Part shown: positions 1 through 7,771 of the stretch, piece by piece
Position numbering within the stretch: position 1 is the stretch's first letter
How the letters are laid out: each line of letters begins with the position of its first letter
Assembly: GCA_022705265.1 (NCBI GenBank)
Contig: JAKJEU010000010.1
Span: forward strand, 1-15,264
Reading direction: 5' to 3'
Length of the DNA stretch: 15,264 nt
Source: Pseudomonadota bacterium
Lineage (GTDB): Bacteria > Pseudomonadota > Alphaproteobacteria > JAKJEU01
Notes under the pieces: generated by a model
The model's database searches: none
Seen by the model: only the letters and a program-made list of their open reading frames with translations
Told to the model about the DNA's origin: nothing
Made by a program: the position numbers and the translations under genes

Positions 1-425
1 TTGATTTCAAAAAGAAAAAATATATAACAAGACAATAAAACAAACATAATTGATATAAAAATTCTTATATCACAATCATCAACCATTAATCTGTTTGGCA
101 AAAATTTAAAATAAATAAGTCTTTGAATTAATATAAAATATGAAACCGAAATTATAAGCAAAAATTTACCAAAAACTCTCAAATCTATTATTTTAAAAGG
201 AATAAAATTCAAAATAATTCCTAAAATAAATAAAGCTGGTGCAATATATAAATAATTTTGATTGTAAAGTGCAATTAAACAAATCGATACCGCCGAAAAT
301 AAAGCATTTATAAAAATAACAAAAGCATTATTTTTATAATCATAATCAGCAAAAAAATCTTCAAGTTTTATCAGAAAAGAAGAGCTTAAAAGAGAGCTTT
401 TTTCCATAAATTTTTTTACAATCAT
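1..425 (-). CDS. Partial integral membrane protein, N-terminal part only
   Basis: Reading the minus strand from ATG at 425-423, the frame stays open to the window edge, giving about 141 residues of an incomplete protein. After a soluble N-terminus of about 33 residues there are four clear hydrophobic spans (near residues 34-53, 59-77, 86-102 and 121-139), so it is an inner-membrane protein. Its ATG overlaps the TGA of the preceding minus-strand gene in an ATGA arrangement, so the two are probably co-transcribed and translationally coupled. A possible SD (AGGAGC on the minus strand, about 432-437) lies inside the upstream gene's end. I do not recognise the family. Paired membrane proteins of the DUF2157/DUF4401 type have a similar gene order, but that is only a guess from architecture. 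It is too short for the six-frame ORF list because it lacks a stop within the window. Confidence 0.7.
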   Translation of the reverse strand, partial: MIVKKFMEKSSLLSSSFLIKLEDFFADYDYKNNAFVIFINALFSAVSICLIALYNQNYLYIAPALFILGIILNFIPFKIIDLRVFGKFLLIISVSYFILIQRLIYFKFLPNRLMVDDCDIRIFISIMFVLLSCYIFFLFEI

Positions 426-1036
426 TTATATTTGCTCCTTAAAAAATATAACAAAGAAAAAGCAAAAAAAGACATTAATAAAAATATTAAAACTATTTTA
501 TTTTCATAAAAATGTTCCACTTTATTTACAAATAACACACCCAAAAAATATAATAAAATCCATATAATAAAGGGAATAATCCTTTTATAAATAAAAATTA
601 TTGGAAAAGTCAAAACAACAAAAATAATCATATCAAAAGTATAATTCGTATAAACAAAAAACATATTATCAAAAAGATAAAACGATAAAAAAGTCGTTAC
701 AAAACCAATTATTATAAGCAAATCTTTTAAATAATATTTAATTTGATTTATTAGCGGAATTAAAAAACTTGTCATTATTATGATTGATAAAATCAAAAAC
801 TTATCAAAATCATCAATTTTTTTGTAATTTTTATAAAAAAACAATCCAAAATAAAAATAAGCAAAGCAAAATACAAAAAACAACAAGCAATCAAATATCA
901 ATTTACCCCATAAATGCTTGTCTTTGATAAGATTTAACGACTTTAAATATGTTGACAAATTTATTATATCTCTTTGATAAATAAGATATAAAACATTATT
1001 ATTAATTTCTTTTTCAATTAATGGTTTGTTTTTCAT
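422..1036 (-). CDS. Hypothetical polytopic membrane protein (about six TM segments)
   Basis: A 204-residue protein with a polar N-terminus of about 44 residues followed by about six hydrophobic segments (near 46-67, 80-97, 105-122, 134-150, 153-171 and 180-198). It ends in a basic tail. It is extremely rich in Phe, Ile, Leu, Tyr and Lys. The layout of a soluble helical N-terminus plus a membrane domain, followed by a second membrane-protein gene overlapping by 4 bases, resembles DUF2157 proteins, but no motif clinches this. A purine-rich stretch (AAAGAGT on the minus strand) precedes the ATG. It is divergent from lptF, with only 86 bases between the two starts. Function unknown. Confidence 0.75.
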   Translation of the reverse strand: MKNKPLIEKEINNNVLYLIYQRDIINLSTYLKSLNLIKDKHLWGKLIFDCLLFFVFCFAYFYFGLFFYKNYKKIDDFDKFLILSIIIMTSFLIPLINQIKYYLKDLLIIIGFVTTFLSFYLFDNMFFVYTNYTFDMIIFVVLTFPIIFIYKRIIPFIIWILLYFLGVLFVNKVEHFYENKIVLIFLLMSFFAFSLLYFLRSKYK

Positions 1037-1122
1037 AAAAAGACTCTTTCATTATTTATTAAATATTAGTATATTAAAATTCTTAAAGCTAAGTAAAAAT
1101 AAAATTAAGGCAAATTATAACT
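1037..1122. promoter_or_regulatory. Divergent intergenic region between membrane-protein gene and lptF
   Basis: These 86 very AT-rich bases separate two divergent starts and must hold both promoters unless lptF is expressed from elsewhere. A TATATT at 1070-1075 could be a -10 for lptF, but the matching -35 (TTTCAT at 1047-1052) is poor. AAGG at 1107-1110 is a weak SD placed 12 bases before the TTG start of lptF. I see no strong dyad. Confidence 0.3.
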
Positions 1123-2268
1123 TTGAAAATAATAACATCTTATATATTAAAACAAATCATCGCTGGATTTTTAATACTTACTTTATCCTTACTTAGTATA
1201 GTTTGGTTAAGTCAAAGTTTAAGATTCATAAACATGACAATTGGTAAGGGGTTGCCTTTTTCGATATTCATTAAAATAACAATTTTACTTATTCCAAAAT
1301 TTTTGATTGTGTTATCTCCAATATCATTATTTGCCGTTATATTATTCGTTTACAACCGAATGAGCGCTGACAGAGAGTTAATCGTTCTTAAATCTTCAAG
1401 TTTTAGCAATTTTGAACTTGCAAAGGCTCCAATAATAACTTCCTTTTTCTTAACTTTGGTGGGATTTGTTTTATCTCTTAAAATTATTCCCGAAACCCAC
1501 ATGGCTTTTCGTGATTTACAATGGCAAATAAGAAATGATGTAAGCCATTTAATCGTTCAAGAAGGTGCTTTTAACTCTATTGACAACAACACAACCGTCT
1601 ATGTCGAAGAGATTGACAGCAAAAATAATCTTAAAAACATTATTATAAACATAAAAAGCAAAGATAAAAATGCTACTGTATTGGCTAAAAACGGGGCCCT
1701 TGTTTATTCAAACGGCGTGCCTAAAATAATTATGCAAGAAGGTTCAAGACAAGAACTTGATAATAAAACAAAAATATTTTCAGTCCTTCATTTTGACAGC
1801 TATACCATGGATTTTGACAGTATTTTAGAAACCGAAAAAAAACGAAACATGAAATATGAAGAGCTTTATGTAAAAGACCTTAAACAAATGCTTGAAAATA
1901 AGAATATTTCTAAACAAGAAGTATTAAAGATTAAGTCAGAAATAAATGACAGACTTTCAAAACCTTTATATAACTTTGCTTTTGGATTGCTTGGTTGTGT
2001 TGGAATGTTGCTGGGGCATTTTAATCGAAGAGGAAGCGTCCTTAAAACTTGTTTTATGATATCAATCATGGTTGTTATTCAATCTTTATCTTTAAGTATT
2101 GAAAATCTTTCTTCACGAAACGATAATTTCATATTTTTTATGTATACTCTCCCTTGTTTTGTTATTATTTCATGTTTTTATTTGCTTATTAACGATTATC
2201 CTTTAAGACCTTTTTTAAATTTTTATTGCTTGATTAAAAATTTTTTCATAAAGTCTAATAAGTCATGA
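1123..2268 (+). CDS. lptF: LPS export ABC transporter permease LptF
   Basis: LptF is one of the two inner-membrane permease halves of the LptB2FG transporter, which extracts lipopolysaccharide from the inner membrane and feeds it to the periplasmic bridge. The 381-residue length is normal. The N-terminus carries the family pattern: a short cytoplasmic start, a first membrane helix ending in a WLSQSLRFI motif typical of LptF, two further helices (roughly 50-78 and 98-122), and the conserved YNRMSADRELIVL stretch that contacts the ATPase. A periplasmic jellyroll follows, including the LIVQEGAFNSI and TVYVEEI signatures, and then three C-terminal helices. LIVQEGAFN favours LptF over LptG. Translation starts at TTG; no in-frame ATG precedes the conserved N-terminus. 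Its TGA overlaps the lptD start by four bases (ATGA). The lptG gene that normally sits between lptF and lptD is absent here. Confidence 0.93.
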   Translation: MKIITSYILKQIIAGFLILTLSLLSIVWLSQSLRFINMTIGKGLPFSIFIKITILLIPKFLIVLSPISLFAVILFVYNRMSADRELIVLKSSSFSNFELAKAPIITSFFLTLVGFVLSLKIIPETHMAFRDLQWQIRNDVSHLIVQEGAFNSIDNNTTVYVEEIDSKNNLKNIIINIKSKDKNATVLAKNGALVYSNGVPKIIMQEGSRQELDNKTKIFSVLHFDSYTMDFDSILETEKKRNMKYEELYVKDLKQMLENKNISKQEVLKIKSEINDRLSKPLYNFAFGLLGCVGMLLGHFNRRGSVLKTCFMISIMVVIQSLSLSIENLSSRNDNFIFFMYTLPCFVIISCFYLLINDYPLRPFLNFYCLIKNFFIKSNKS

Positions 2269-4427
2269 GAAAATATATCGCATATTTAATTTTAGTAATC
2301 CTATCAATTCCTTTTAAAACAAAGGCGGAGGAGAATAATTTTGATGATTTAAAAGCATCAAAAAACGACCCTACTGATTTTTCTGCGGACAAGGTTATTT
2401 ATGATGATAAAAACAAAAAAGTAATTGCCATAGGAAATGTTGAAGCCGTGCATGAAGGAGCGATTTTAGTCGCAGACCGACTTGAATACGACATGGTAAA
2501 AGACATAATAATTGCAAAAGATAATGTTGTAATCTCTTACAGTGATGGTAAAACCGTATTTTCTGACCGTGCTGAGGTTTCTTCTGATTTTAAAAAAGGC
2601 TTGGCGGAAAATATTATTATAAAAAACTCTGATGGTTCCTCTTTCACAGCAAAATATTTAAAATCTGAAAGTGACAAAGTTTTAAAAATGAAAAGAACTT
2701 CATATACTCCTTGCGATTTATGTGAAGGTAAATCCCCTTCTTGGCAATTAAAGGCAAGAAAAGCAACTTATGAACAAGAAGAAGAAAAAACCACCTATAC
2801 TCATGCTTATCTTGATATTTTTGGTGCTCCATTATTTTATGTTCCTTATTTTTCTTATACCAACGACAAAAGTGATTCAAAGACTGGGTTTCTAACCCCA
2901 AGATTTGGAAATTCCAGCAATCTTGGTTTTATGTTTTCAACACCTTTTTTCGTTCATATAAATGATCACCATAAGATGACTTTAACCCCTACTTACCTTT
3001 CAAAGGAAAATCCCTTGTATCAAGGGGAATACAACGGCATTACAAACCATTCAAACATTGATTTCAACGGTTATTATATAAATCAAAAAGATAGTAACGA
3101 CCGTCATTATATAAACACAAATATAACGACTCATTACAATTCTTATTTCCGTTCAAGGATGGATGTTCATAATATTTCTGATGAAACTTTTTTAAAAGTT
3201 TATTCTCTGCCAAATGACGAAGAACCTTGGCTTATGAGTGAAGTTGCCTTGGACGGTTTTTCAAGAAATTCAAATTTCAACATGACATATTATCATTTCA
3301 AGGATTTAAGAGCCGATGTTGAAAACGACACTATGCCTGAAATTTTACCAAGTATAAATTATAATTATATAAGTGATCCTTCAAGGTTTGGTAGTTTTTA
3401 TAATGTAAATGTTAATACTTTGATGCTTACCAGAAAGCAAGAAGGTAAAGAAAGAGAAACATATCAAAGATACACCACCGAACTTGAATACAATCTTCCT
3501 TTAAACGGTGCGATTGGCGAAAAATATAATTTAAGCGCTTCTGTAAGGGGTGATTTATACCGTCTTGATGACACAATTAACCCAGAAGGCGATACTTATT
3601 CTGATACAAAGGCTAAGGCTTATCCTGAACTTGCTTTTGAAACCTCATATCCGTTTGAAAGAACCGATTATTTAAGCACTCAAATAATTGAACCTACTGC
3701 TACTTTTATAACTTCACCAAATCAAAAAGAAATTGACATTCTCCCTAACGAAGACAGCCGAGAATTCGAACTTAACGATACAAATATCTTAACTAATAAC
3801 CGATACACTGGTTATGATAAGGTTGAAACAGGAACAAGAGTAAATTATGGTTTAAATTGGAATATTTATGGTCATTCTGGCTATACTCTTACAAACTTTA
3901 TCGGGCAAAGTTACCGTTTTACTGAAAAGAATGATTTTCCGACAAATTCTGGTTTAGAGGATAATTTTTCTGATTATGTCGGTGCGATGAGTTTTTACGG
4001 ATATGATTTCCTTAACATGGATTACAGGTATAGGCTTCAAAAAGAAGATTTAAAAATGAACCGAAGTGAACTTGACCTTAATGTTGGAAATTCCTTCTTA
4101 CGAACAAACATAAGATATTTATTCATCGAATCAAGTTCCAGCCAATTTTCAGATTTCAAAGACAGAGAAGAACTTAATCTTGGGCTTGGCTCTAATCTTA
4201 CTCAATACATCAAAGCATATGTTTCAACGAAACGAAATTTAATTGCCGATGAAACCATTGAGAATAAATTTAGAATCGGATATGAAGACGAATGTATGTC
4301 TCTTAGCCTTAATTTAAAAAAAGACCTTACAAATGACCGTGATTATAAGGGAGACACCTCTGTAATGCTTGTACTTGAACTTAAAACTTTGGGAGTTTTA
4401 AGAACAGGTGACCTTACAGTAGAATAA
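2265..4427 (+). CDS. lptD: LPS-assembly outer-membrane protein LptD
   Basis: LptD is the outer-membrane beta-barrel that, with the lipoprotein LptE, inserts LPS into the outer leaflet. At 720 residues it has a normal alphaproteobacterial length. Residues 1-21 form a Sec signal peptide (cleavage after KTKA). An OstA/LptA-like beta-jellyroll follows (about 37-135, FSADKVIYDDKNKKVIAIGN). Next comes the hallmark YTPCDLC ... PSWQLKA segment with Cys150 and Cys153, and then the GAPLFYVPYFSY plug/barrel entry. The rest is a repetitive aromatic-rich beta-barrel. Near the C-terminus a single Cys677 sits in the conserved DEC region, followed by the RDYKGDTSVMLVLELKTLG ending typical of the family. The start overlaps lptF and no clear SD is present, which suggests translational coupling. 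surA, a common alphaproteobacterial neighbour downstream, is not here. Confidence 0.95.
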   Translation: MRKYIAYLILVILSIPFKTKAEENNFDDLKASKNDPTDFSADKVIYDDKNKKVIAIGNVEAVHEGAILVADRLEYDMVKDIIIAKDNVVISYSDGKTVFSDRAEVSSDFKKGLAENIIIKNSDGSSFTAKYLKSESDKVLKMKRTSYTPCDLCEGKSPSWQLKARKATYEQEEEKTTYTHAYLDIFGAPLFYVPYFSYTNDKSDSKTGFLTPRFGNSSNLGFMFSTPFFVHINDHHKMTLTPTYLSKENPLYQGEYNGITNHSNIDFNGYYINQKDSNDRHYINTNITTHYNSYFRSRMDVHNISDETFLKVYSLPNDEEPWLMSEVALDGFSRNSNFNMTYYHFKDLRADVENDTMPEILPSINYNYISDPSRFGSFYNVNVNTLMLTRKQEGKERETYQRYTTELEYNLPLNGAIGEKYNLSASVRGDLYRLDDTINPEGDTYSDTKAKAYPELAFETSYPFERTDYLSTQIIEPTATFITSPNQKEIDILPNEDSREFELNDTNILTNNRYTGYDKVETGTRVNYGLNWNIYGHSGYTLTNFIGQSYRFTEKNDFPTNSGLEDNFSDYVGAMSFYGYDFLNMDYRYRLQKEDLKMNRSELDLNVGNSFLRTNIRYLFIESSSSQFSDFKDREELNLGLGSNLTQYIKAYVSTKRNLIADETIENKFRIGYEDECMSLSLNLKKDLTNDRDYKGDTSVMLVLELKTLGVLRTGDLTVE

Positions 4428-4433
4428 AAAATA

Positions 4434-4994
4434 ATGATAAGAAGAAGATATAGATATTCTCGAAAAAGAGAAGAAGAAGTAATAACGACCAGAAAATGCG
4501 ACCACGAAGGATGCAATGGCAAGGGTTTATACAAAGCTCCGAAAGACCGTTCTTTAAAAGAATATTATTGGTTTTGTGAAAAACATATCAAAGAATATAA
4601 TGAAAATTGGAACTTTTATCGAGGACTTAGCGACGAAGAAATTGACAAAGAAATATCCTCTTCTTATGTTTGGGACAGACCTACTTTTAAATTTGGCACT
4701 TATGATGCTCATAAAACTTTTTCAAAAGCCGCAAATTTTTTTGATTTTTTTGTCAATATCGACGATAATAAGCAAGAAACAAGAAAGGAAAGCTTTAATA
4801 CTGCTCCTGAAATTTCAAAAGCATTACAAACTTTGGGTTTAACCCTTCCCTTAGCGGAAAGCGATTTAAAATCAAAGTATAAAGAACTTGCAAAAGCTTA
4901 TCATCCTGATTTAAATTCGGGGAATAAAAAAAGCGAGGAAATGTTCAAAGAAATCTCATTTGCATATCAAGTTTTGCTTAAATTTTTAAAATAA
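4434..4994 (+). CDS. J-domain protein with N-terminal Cys/His motif (cobS-linked)
   Basis: A 186-residue protein with two recognisable parts. Near the N-terminus, after a very basic stretch, residues 22-51 contain CDHEGC (Cys22, Cys27) and WFCEKH (Cys48, His51), a probable zinc-binding knuckle. The C-terminal 55 residues form a J-domain with the diagnostic HPD tripeptide at 157-159, preceded by the helix KSKYKELAKAY and followed by a helix ending in AYQVL. Such a domain would stimulate the ATPase of a DnaK-type chaperone. In alphaproteobacteria proteins of this form commonly lie directly upstream of cobS, as here (23 bases). The start is 6 bases after the lptD stop. It is not canonical DnaJ, which has the J-domain first and a Gly/Phe region and four zinc repeats. 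Its client is unknown. Confidence 0.85.
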   Translation: MIRRRYRYSRKREEEVITTRKCDHEGCNGKGLYKAPKDRSLKEYYWFCEKHIKEYNENWNFYRGLSDEEIDKEISSSYVWDRPTFKFGTYDAHKTFSKAANFFDFFVNIDDNKQETRKESFNTAPEISKALQTLGLTLPLAESDLKSKYKELAKAYHPDLNSGNKKSEEMFKEISFAYQVLLKFLK

Positions 4995-5004
4995 TTATTA
5001 AGAC

Positions 5005-5009
5005 AAGGA
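5005..5009 (+). promoter_or_regulatory. Ribosome binding site of cobS
   Basis: AAGGA placed 8 bases before the ATG at 5018 fixes the cobS start in the 23-base gap after the J-domain gene. Confidence 0.7.
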
Positions 5010-5017
5010 TTATATTC

Positions 5018-5962
5018 ATGGATACACCTGATACAATGATTAAAGTAAAAGAGGTTTTTGGTATAGACTCTGATTTAGAAGTACCCGCTTTTAGCTATGC
5101 CGCCGAATATGTCCCTGATTTTGATAAAGATTATTATTTTGATAAAGATACCACTCTTTCAATTTTGGCTGGCTTTGCATATAATAGAAGAGTTTTGGTG
5201 CATGGATATCATGGTACTGGTAAATCTTCTCATATTGAACAAGTCGCCGCTCGTCTTAATTGGCCATGTGTAAGAATAAACTTAGACAGTCACATTTCAA
5301 GAATGGATTTAGTTGGTAAAGACCATATCGTTTTAAATAACGGAAAACAAATCACAGAGTTTAGAGAAGGAATTCTCCCTTGGGCTTTGCAAAGACCTAT
5401 GGCTATTGTGTTTGACGAATATGATGCTGGACGACCTGATGTTATGTTCGTTATTCAAAGAGTTTTGGAAGCAGACAGTAAACTTGCCTTAATCGACCAA
5501 AACCGAGTAATCGAAGCCGATAAACATTTCCGACTTTTTGCTACTGCAAATACTGTTGGTCTTGGTGATTCTACTGGGCTTTACCAAGGAACTCAACAAA
5601 TAAACCAAGCACAAATGGATAGATGGAGCATCGTGGTTGCCTTAAACTATCTTGAAGAGGAACAAGAATTCAAAATCGTAAGGGCAAAATCTCCTTCCAT
5701 CGTTTCCGACGACCAAATAAAGGCCATGATAAGAGTCGCAAACCTTGTTCGCCAAGCTTTTATTAAGGGTGAAATTTCAACGGTTATTTCTCCAAGAACT
5801 TTGATTGCTTGGGCTGAAAATGCTGGGATATTTAAAAATATTGGTTATTCTTTTCATTTAAGCTTTTTAAATCGTTGCGATGAGGCTGAAAAAGATTTAA
5901 TCGCAAACCTTTATAAACAAGGCACAGGGCTTAGCCTTAAAATGTTATCTGTAATAAGGTAA
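5018..5962 (+). CDS. cobS: CobS-like AAA+ ATPase (cobaltochelatase subunit family)
   Basis: A 314-residue AAA+ ATPase matching CobS, which in aerobic B12 synthesis pairs with CobT and drives cobalt insertion by CobN. Visible motifs are Walker A GYHGTGKS (63-70), Walker B AIVFDEYD (129-136), sensor-1 FATANT (174-179) and an arginine-finger candidate in DRW (201-203). The N-terminal VPDFDKDYYFDKDTT segment and the C-terminal helical lid (SPRTLIAWAENA) are as in the family. Length is close to normal CobS (about 325-330). The upstream J-domain gene is the usual alphaproteobacterial neighbour, but cobT, normally next, is replaced by a gene for an unrelated secreted protein. No other cobalamin gene is in the window. 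It may therefore act as a MoxR-like chaperone ATPase rather than in B12 synthesis; that is inference. Confidence 0.92.
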   Translation: MDTPDTMIKVKEVFGIDSDLEVPAFSYAAEYVPDFDKDYYFDKDTTLSILAGFAYNRRVLVHGYHGTGKSSHIEQVAARLNWPCVRINLDSHISRMDLVGKDHIVLNNGKQITEFREGILPWALQRPMAIVFDEYDAGRPDVMFVIQRVLEADSKLALIDQNRVIEADKHFRLFATANTVGLGDSTGLYQGTQQINQAQMDRWSIVVALNYLEEEQEFKIVRAKSPSIVSDDQIKAMIRVANLVRQAFIKGEISTVISPRTLIAWAENAGIFKNIGYSFHLSFLNRCDEAEKDLIANLYKQGTGLSLKMLSVIR

Positions 5963-6053
5963 AAAATGTTCTTAATTTTGCCACAATTATAAATTAACAT
6001 TAAATATATATTAAGATATGGCTTAAAATGCTTTTTAAAATATGAGGTGCAGT
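5963..6053 (+). promoter_or_regulatory. Intergenic region with probable promoter for the secreted L,D-transpeptidase unit
   Basis: The 91 bases between cobS and the next start are AT-rich. TTGCCA at 5978-5983 and TTAACA at 5994-5999 are -35 candidates, but no matching -10 is better than weak (TAAATA at 6001-6006 for the first). I see no intrinsic terminator after cobS. A promoter here is likely because gene function and spacing both change. Confidence 0.35.
6044..6049 (+). promoter_or_regulatory. Ribosome binding site deciding the start at 6054
   Basis: GAGGTG lies 4 bases before ATG 6054-6056 and overlaps an upstream in-frame ATG at 6042. The SD position favours 6054 as the true start, which also gives a cleaner signal peptide. 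Confidence 0.55.
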
Positions 6054-7760
6054 ATGTCTATAAAAAAACAATTAACTTATTTTGTTATGGCTGTTTCATT
6101 GATTTGTTTTTCTTCAAATGCGAAAAGCTCTGCAACAGAAGATGCCGCAAAATTTGCAAAAAGAATTGATGATACAACCATCTTGCTTAACACAATAACT
6201 CAATATTCAAATATTGCTGATGAAATTGCAAAGGCTCTTGATAAGTTCAATAATGATATCAAAGATGCTGATGTCGATGATAAAATTGATGATAAAAAGC
6301 TTTTAATAGACACTGCAAAATTACAAGAAAATACTGATAAAATTAAACAAGCCATCAAAATCACAAATGAGCTTAAAAAAACTGCAAATGATTTAAAGCA
6401 AGATTTTGATAAGATTGATGCTTCTTCAAGCAATTATTCAAAAAATGTTGAAACTCTTGATAAAAAATGGAACGAATCCTTATCTTCTGCACAAAAAGAA
6501 ATCGCCGACAAATATAATGCTTTTCCACAAAACATCAATATATACAGCATCGAAGGGTTAAGTGGATATATATCTCAGTCCATGATTGAATACGACGAAT
6601 TCAACAATTTATACAGAAGTAATGAAGCAAAAATTTCTGATAATACAAAAGAAAAAGTTGAAAAAATTAAAAAAGATTTTATAGAATCTCTTAGTGATGC
6701 CTCAACTAAGTTAGAAACAAGCAATGATGCTTTTGAAGAAAGTTTCAACTTAAATACAGATAGTTCTTCATCAAACACTTCTTCAAGTGGAACTTCTGAA
6801 TCCAATAATAATGGGGATGGTTCTTCTTCTGGTTCAACAAGTTCTGGAAACGACAGCAATAAAGATAAAACTGATACTTCAAAGGCGTCTGATACTAAAT
6901 CAACTGCTGAGGGTTTAACTACCAAAGGTTTAAGTTACAGTGCTCCATCAAGCGACCAAAGAACACCTTATTGTTCAAGAAGTGCTGGTCTTGCTGGCAT
7001 GGGTGGTGGAACAAGTGGGGGAAACAATGCTTCTGATCCTAATGTCACAGGAAACAGCGAGGCAAGTGGCCCAACCAATCCTGCTGCCTGCCCTGATATT
7101 GTTAACATCTATGATGCTTTAAGATTAAAAGAAAAAGGTTTAAATTTTAATGCTTTTCTTAATGCTATGAAAGGTTTTAATGTCATTAAACCATCTAATG
7201 GTAAGCTTGGTATTCTTGATTTTACTCAACCAAGTAACAGAAAAAGATTTTACTTACTTAACCTTAAAGACCTTAAAAATCCTATTTTGATGGCTCAAGA
7301 AAAAGTATCTCATGGAAGTGGTGGTGGTTCTTCTGGATCTGGCTCTGTATCGTCCTCAGCTTACGGTGCATCAATCCTTATGAGCAATAGTAATAATTCA
7401 AATCTTTCATCAATTGGGTTCGTCAAATCTGCTGAAAATTATATAAGTTCAAAAGGCTGGCCTGCTAAACTTGATTCAAAAGGAAGTAACGGAAAAAGAA
7501 TTGTTGGTTATGAACCAGGATATAATTCAAATGTTTTAAGTCGTGGTGTTGTTATGCACTCTTCTTCTGGAAGCTGGGCTGACTTTTCTCCTCGTTCTTG
7601 GGGTTGTATGATGTTTAATCCGTCTGTGGCTAAATTAATCATAAATGACTATGTCGGAGTTGGAACTTTATTATACACTCATAATGTTGCACCTGCTGAT
7701 TATTTCAAAAATTCAAGAATAATTAACGGAAATCATAACATTCCAAATACATGTAATTAG
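6054..7760 (+). CDS. Secreted modular protein: coiled coil, Ser/Gly linker, YkuD_2-type L,D-transpeptidase domain
   Basis: A 568-residue exported protein in three parts. Residues 1-27 are a Sec signal peptide (hydrophobic core MAVSLICF, cleavage near SNA). Residues about 28-230 are charged and helical, rich in Lys/Asp/Ala, a probable coiled coil. Residues about 235-340 are a low-complexity Ser/Asn/Gly/Thr linker. From Cys346 to the end lies a domain that fits the YkuD_2 family (murein L,D-transpeptidase catalytic-domain-like): ILDFTQPSNRKRFYLLNL, VSHGSG (His420), SNLSSIGF, RGVVMHSS (His502) and the RSWGCMMF nucleophile motif (Cys518). The His-to-Cys spacing of 16 fits the L,D-transpeptidase catalytic pair. 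Likely role: periplasmic peptidoglycan cross-linking or tethering. The long N-terminal extension is unusual for this family, whose members are usually little more than signal peptide plus domain. An upstream ATG at 6042 is possible but less likely. The next gene starts 11 bases after its stop and is probably co-transcribed. Confidence 0.8.
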   Translation: MSIKKQLTYFVMAVSLICFSSNAKSSATEDAAKFAKRIDDTTILLNTITQYSNIADEIAKALDKFNNDIKDADVDDKIDDKKLLIDTAKLQENTDKIKQAIKITNELKKTANDLKQDFDKIDASSSNYSKNVETLDKKWNESLSSAQKEIADKYNAFPQNINIYSIEGLSGYISQSMIEYDEFNNLYRSNEAKISDNTKEKVEKIKKDFIESLSDASTKLETSNDAFEESFNLNTDSSSSNTSSSGTSESNNNGDGSSSGSTSSGNDSNKDKTDTSKASDTKSTAEGLTTKGLSYSAPSSDQRTPYCSRSAGLAGMGGGTSGGNNASDPNVTGNSEASGPTNPAACPDIVNIYDALRLKEKGLNFNAFLNAMKGFNVIKPSNGKLGILDFTQPSNRKRFYLLNLKDLKNPILMAQEKVSHGSGGGSSGSGSVSSSAYGASILMSNSNNSNLSSIGFVKSAENYISSKGWPAKLDSKGSNGKRIVGYEPGYNSNVLSRGVVMHSSSGSWADFSPRSWGCMMFNPSVAKLIINDYVGVGTLLYTHNVAPADYFKNSRIINGNHNIPNTCN

Positions 7761-7763
7761 GAG
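7759..7763 (+). promoter_or_regulatory. Ribosome binding site of the small exported protein gene
   Basis: AGGAG overlaps the TAG stop of the preceding gene and lies 8 bases before ATG 7772, which supports an operon with coupled translation. Confidence 0.7.
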
Positions 7764-7771
7764 TTATTAAT

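Noticed and set aside
2644..2901. 85-codon minus-strand open frame inside lptD
   Set aside because: Antisense to the strongly conserved LptD Cys-motif region; no SD or recognisable domain.
4576..4842. 88-codon plus-strand open frame overlapping the J-domain gene
   Set aside because: Out-of-frame shadow of a well-supported gene; Lys/Leu-rich with no homology.
6042..6053. Upstream ATG for the L,D-transpeptidase-like gene
   Set aside because: It overlaps the SD (GAGGTG) of ATG 6054 and has no SD of its own.
6762..6860. Ser/Gly codon-rich stretch as a possible DNA repeat array or CRISPR
   Set aside because: No regular unit or spacers; it is low-complexity coding sequence in frame with the transpeptidase gene.
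6575..6925. 116-codon minus-strand open frame rich in Ser/Leu/Glu
   Set aside because: It is the antisense of the Ser-rich linker and coiled coil; no SD and low-complexity composition mark it as a shadow.
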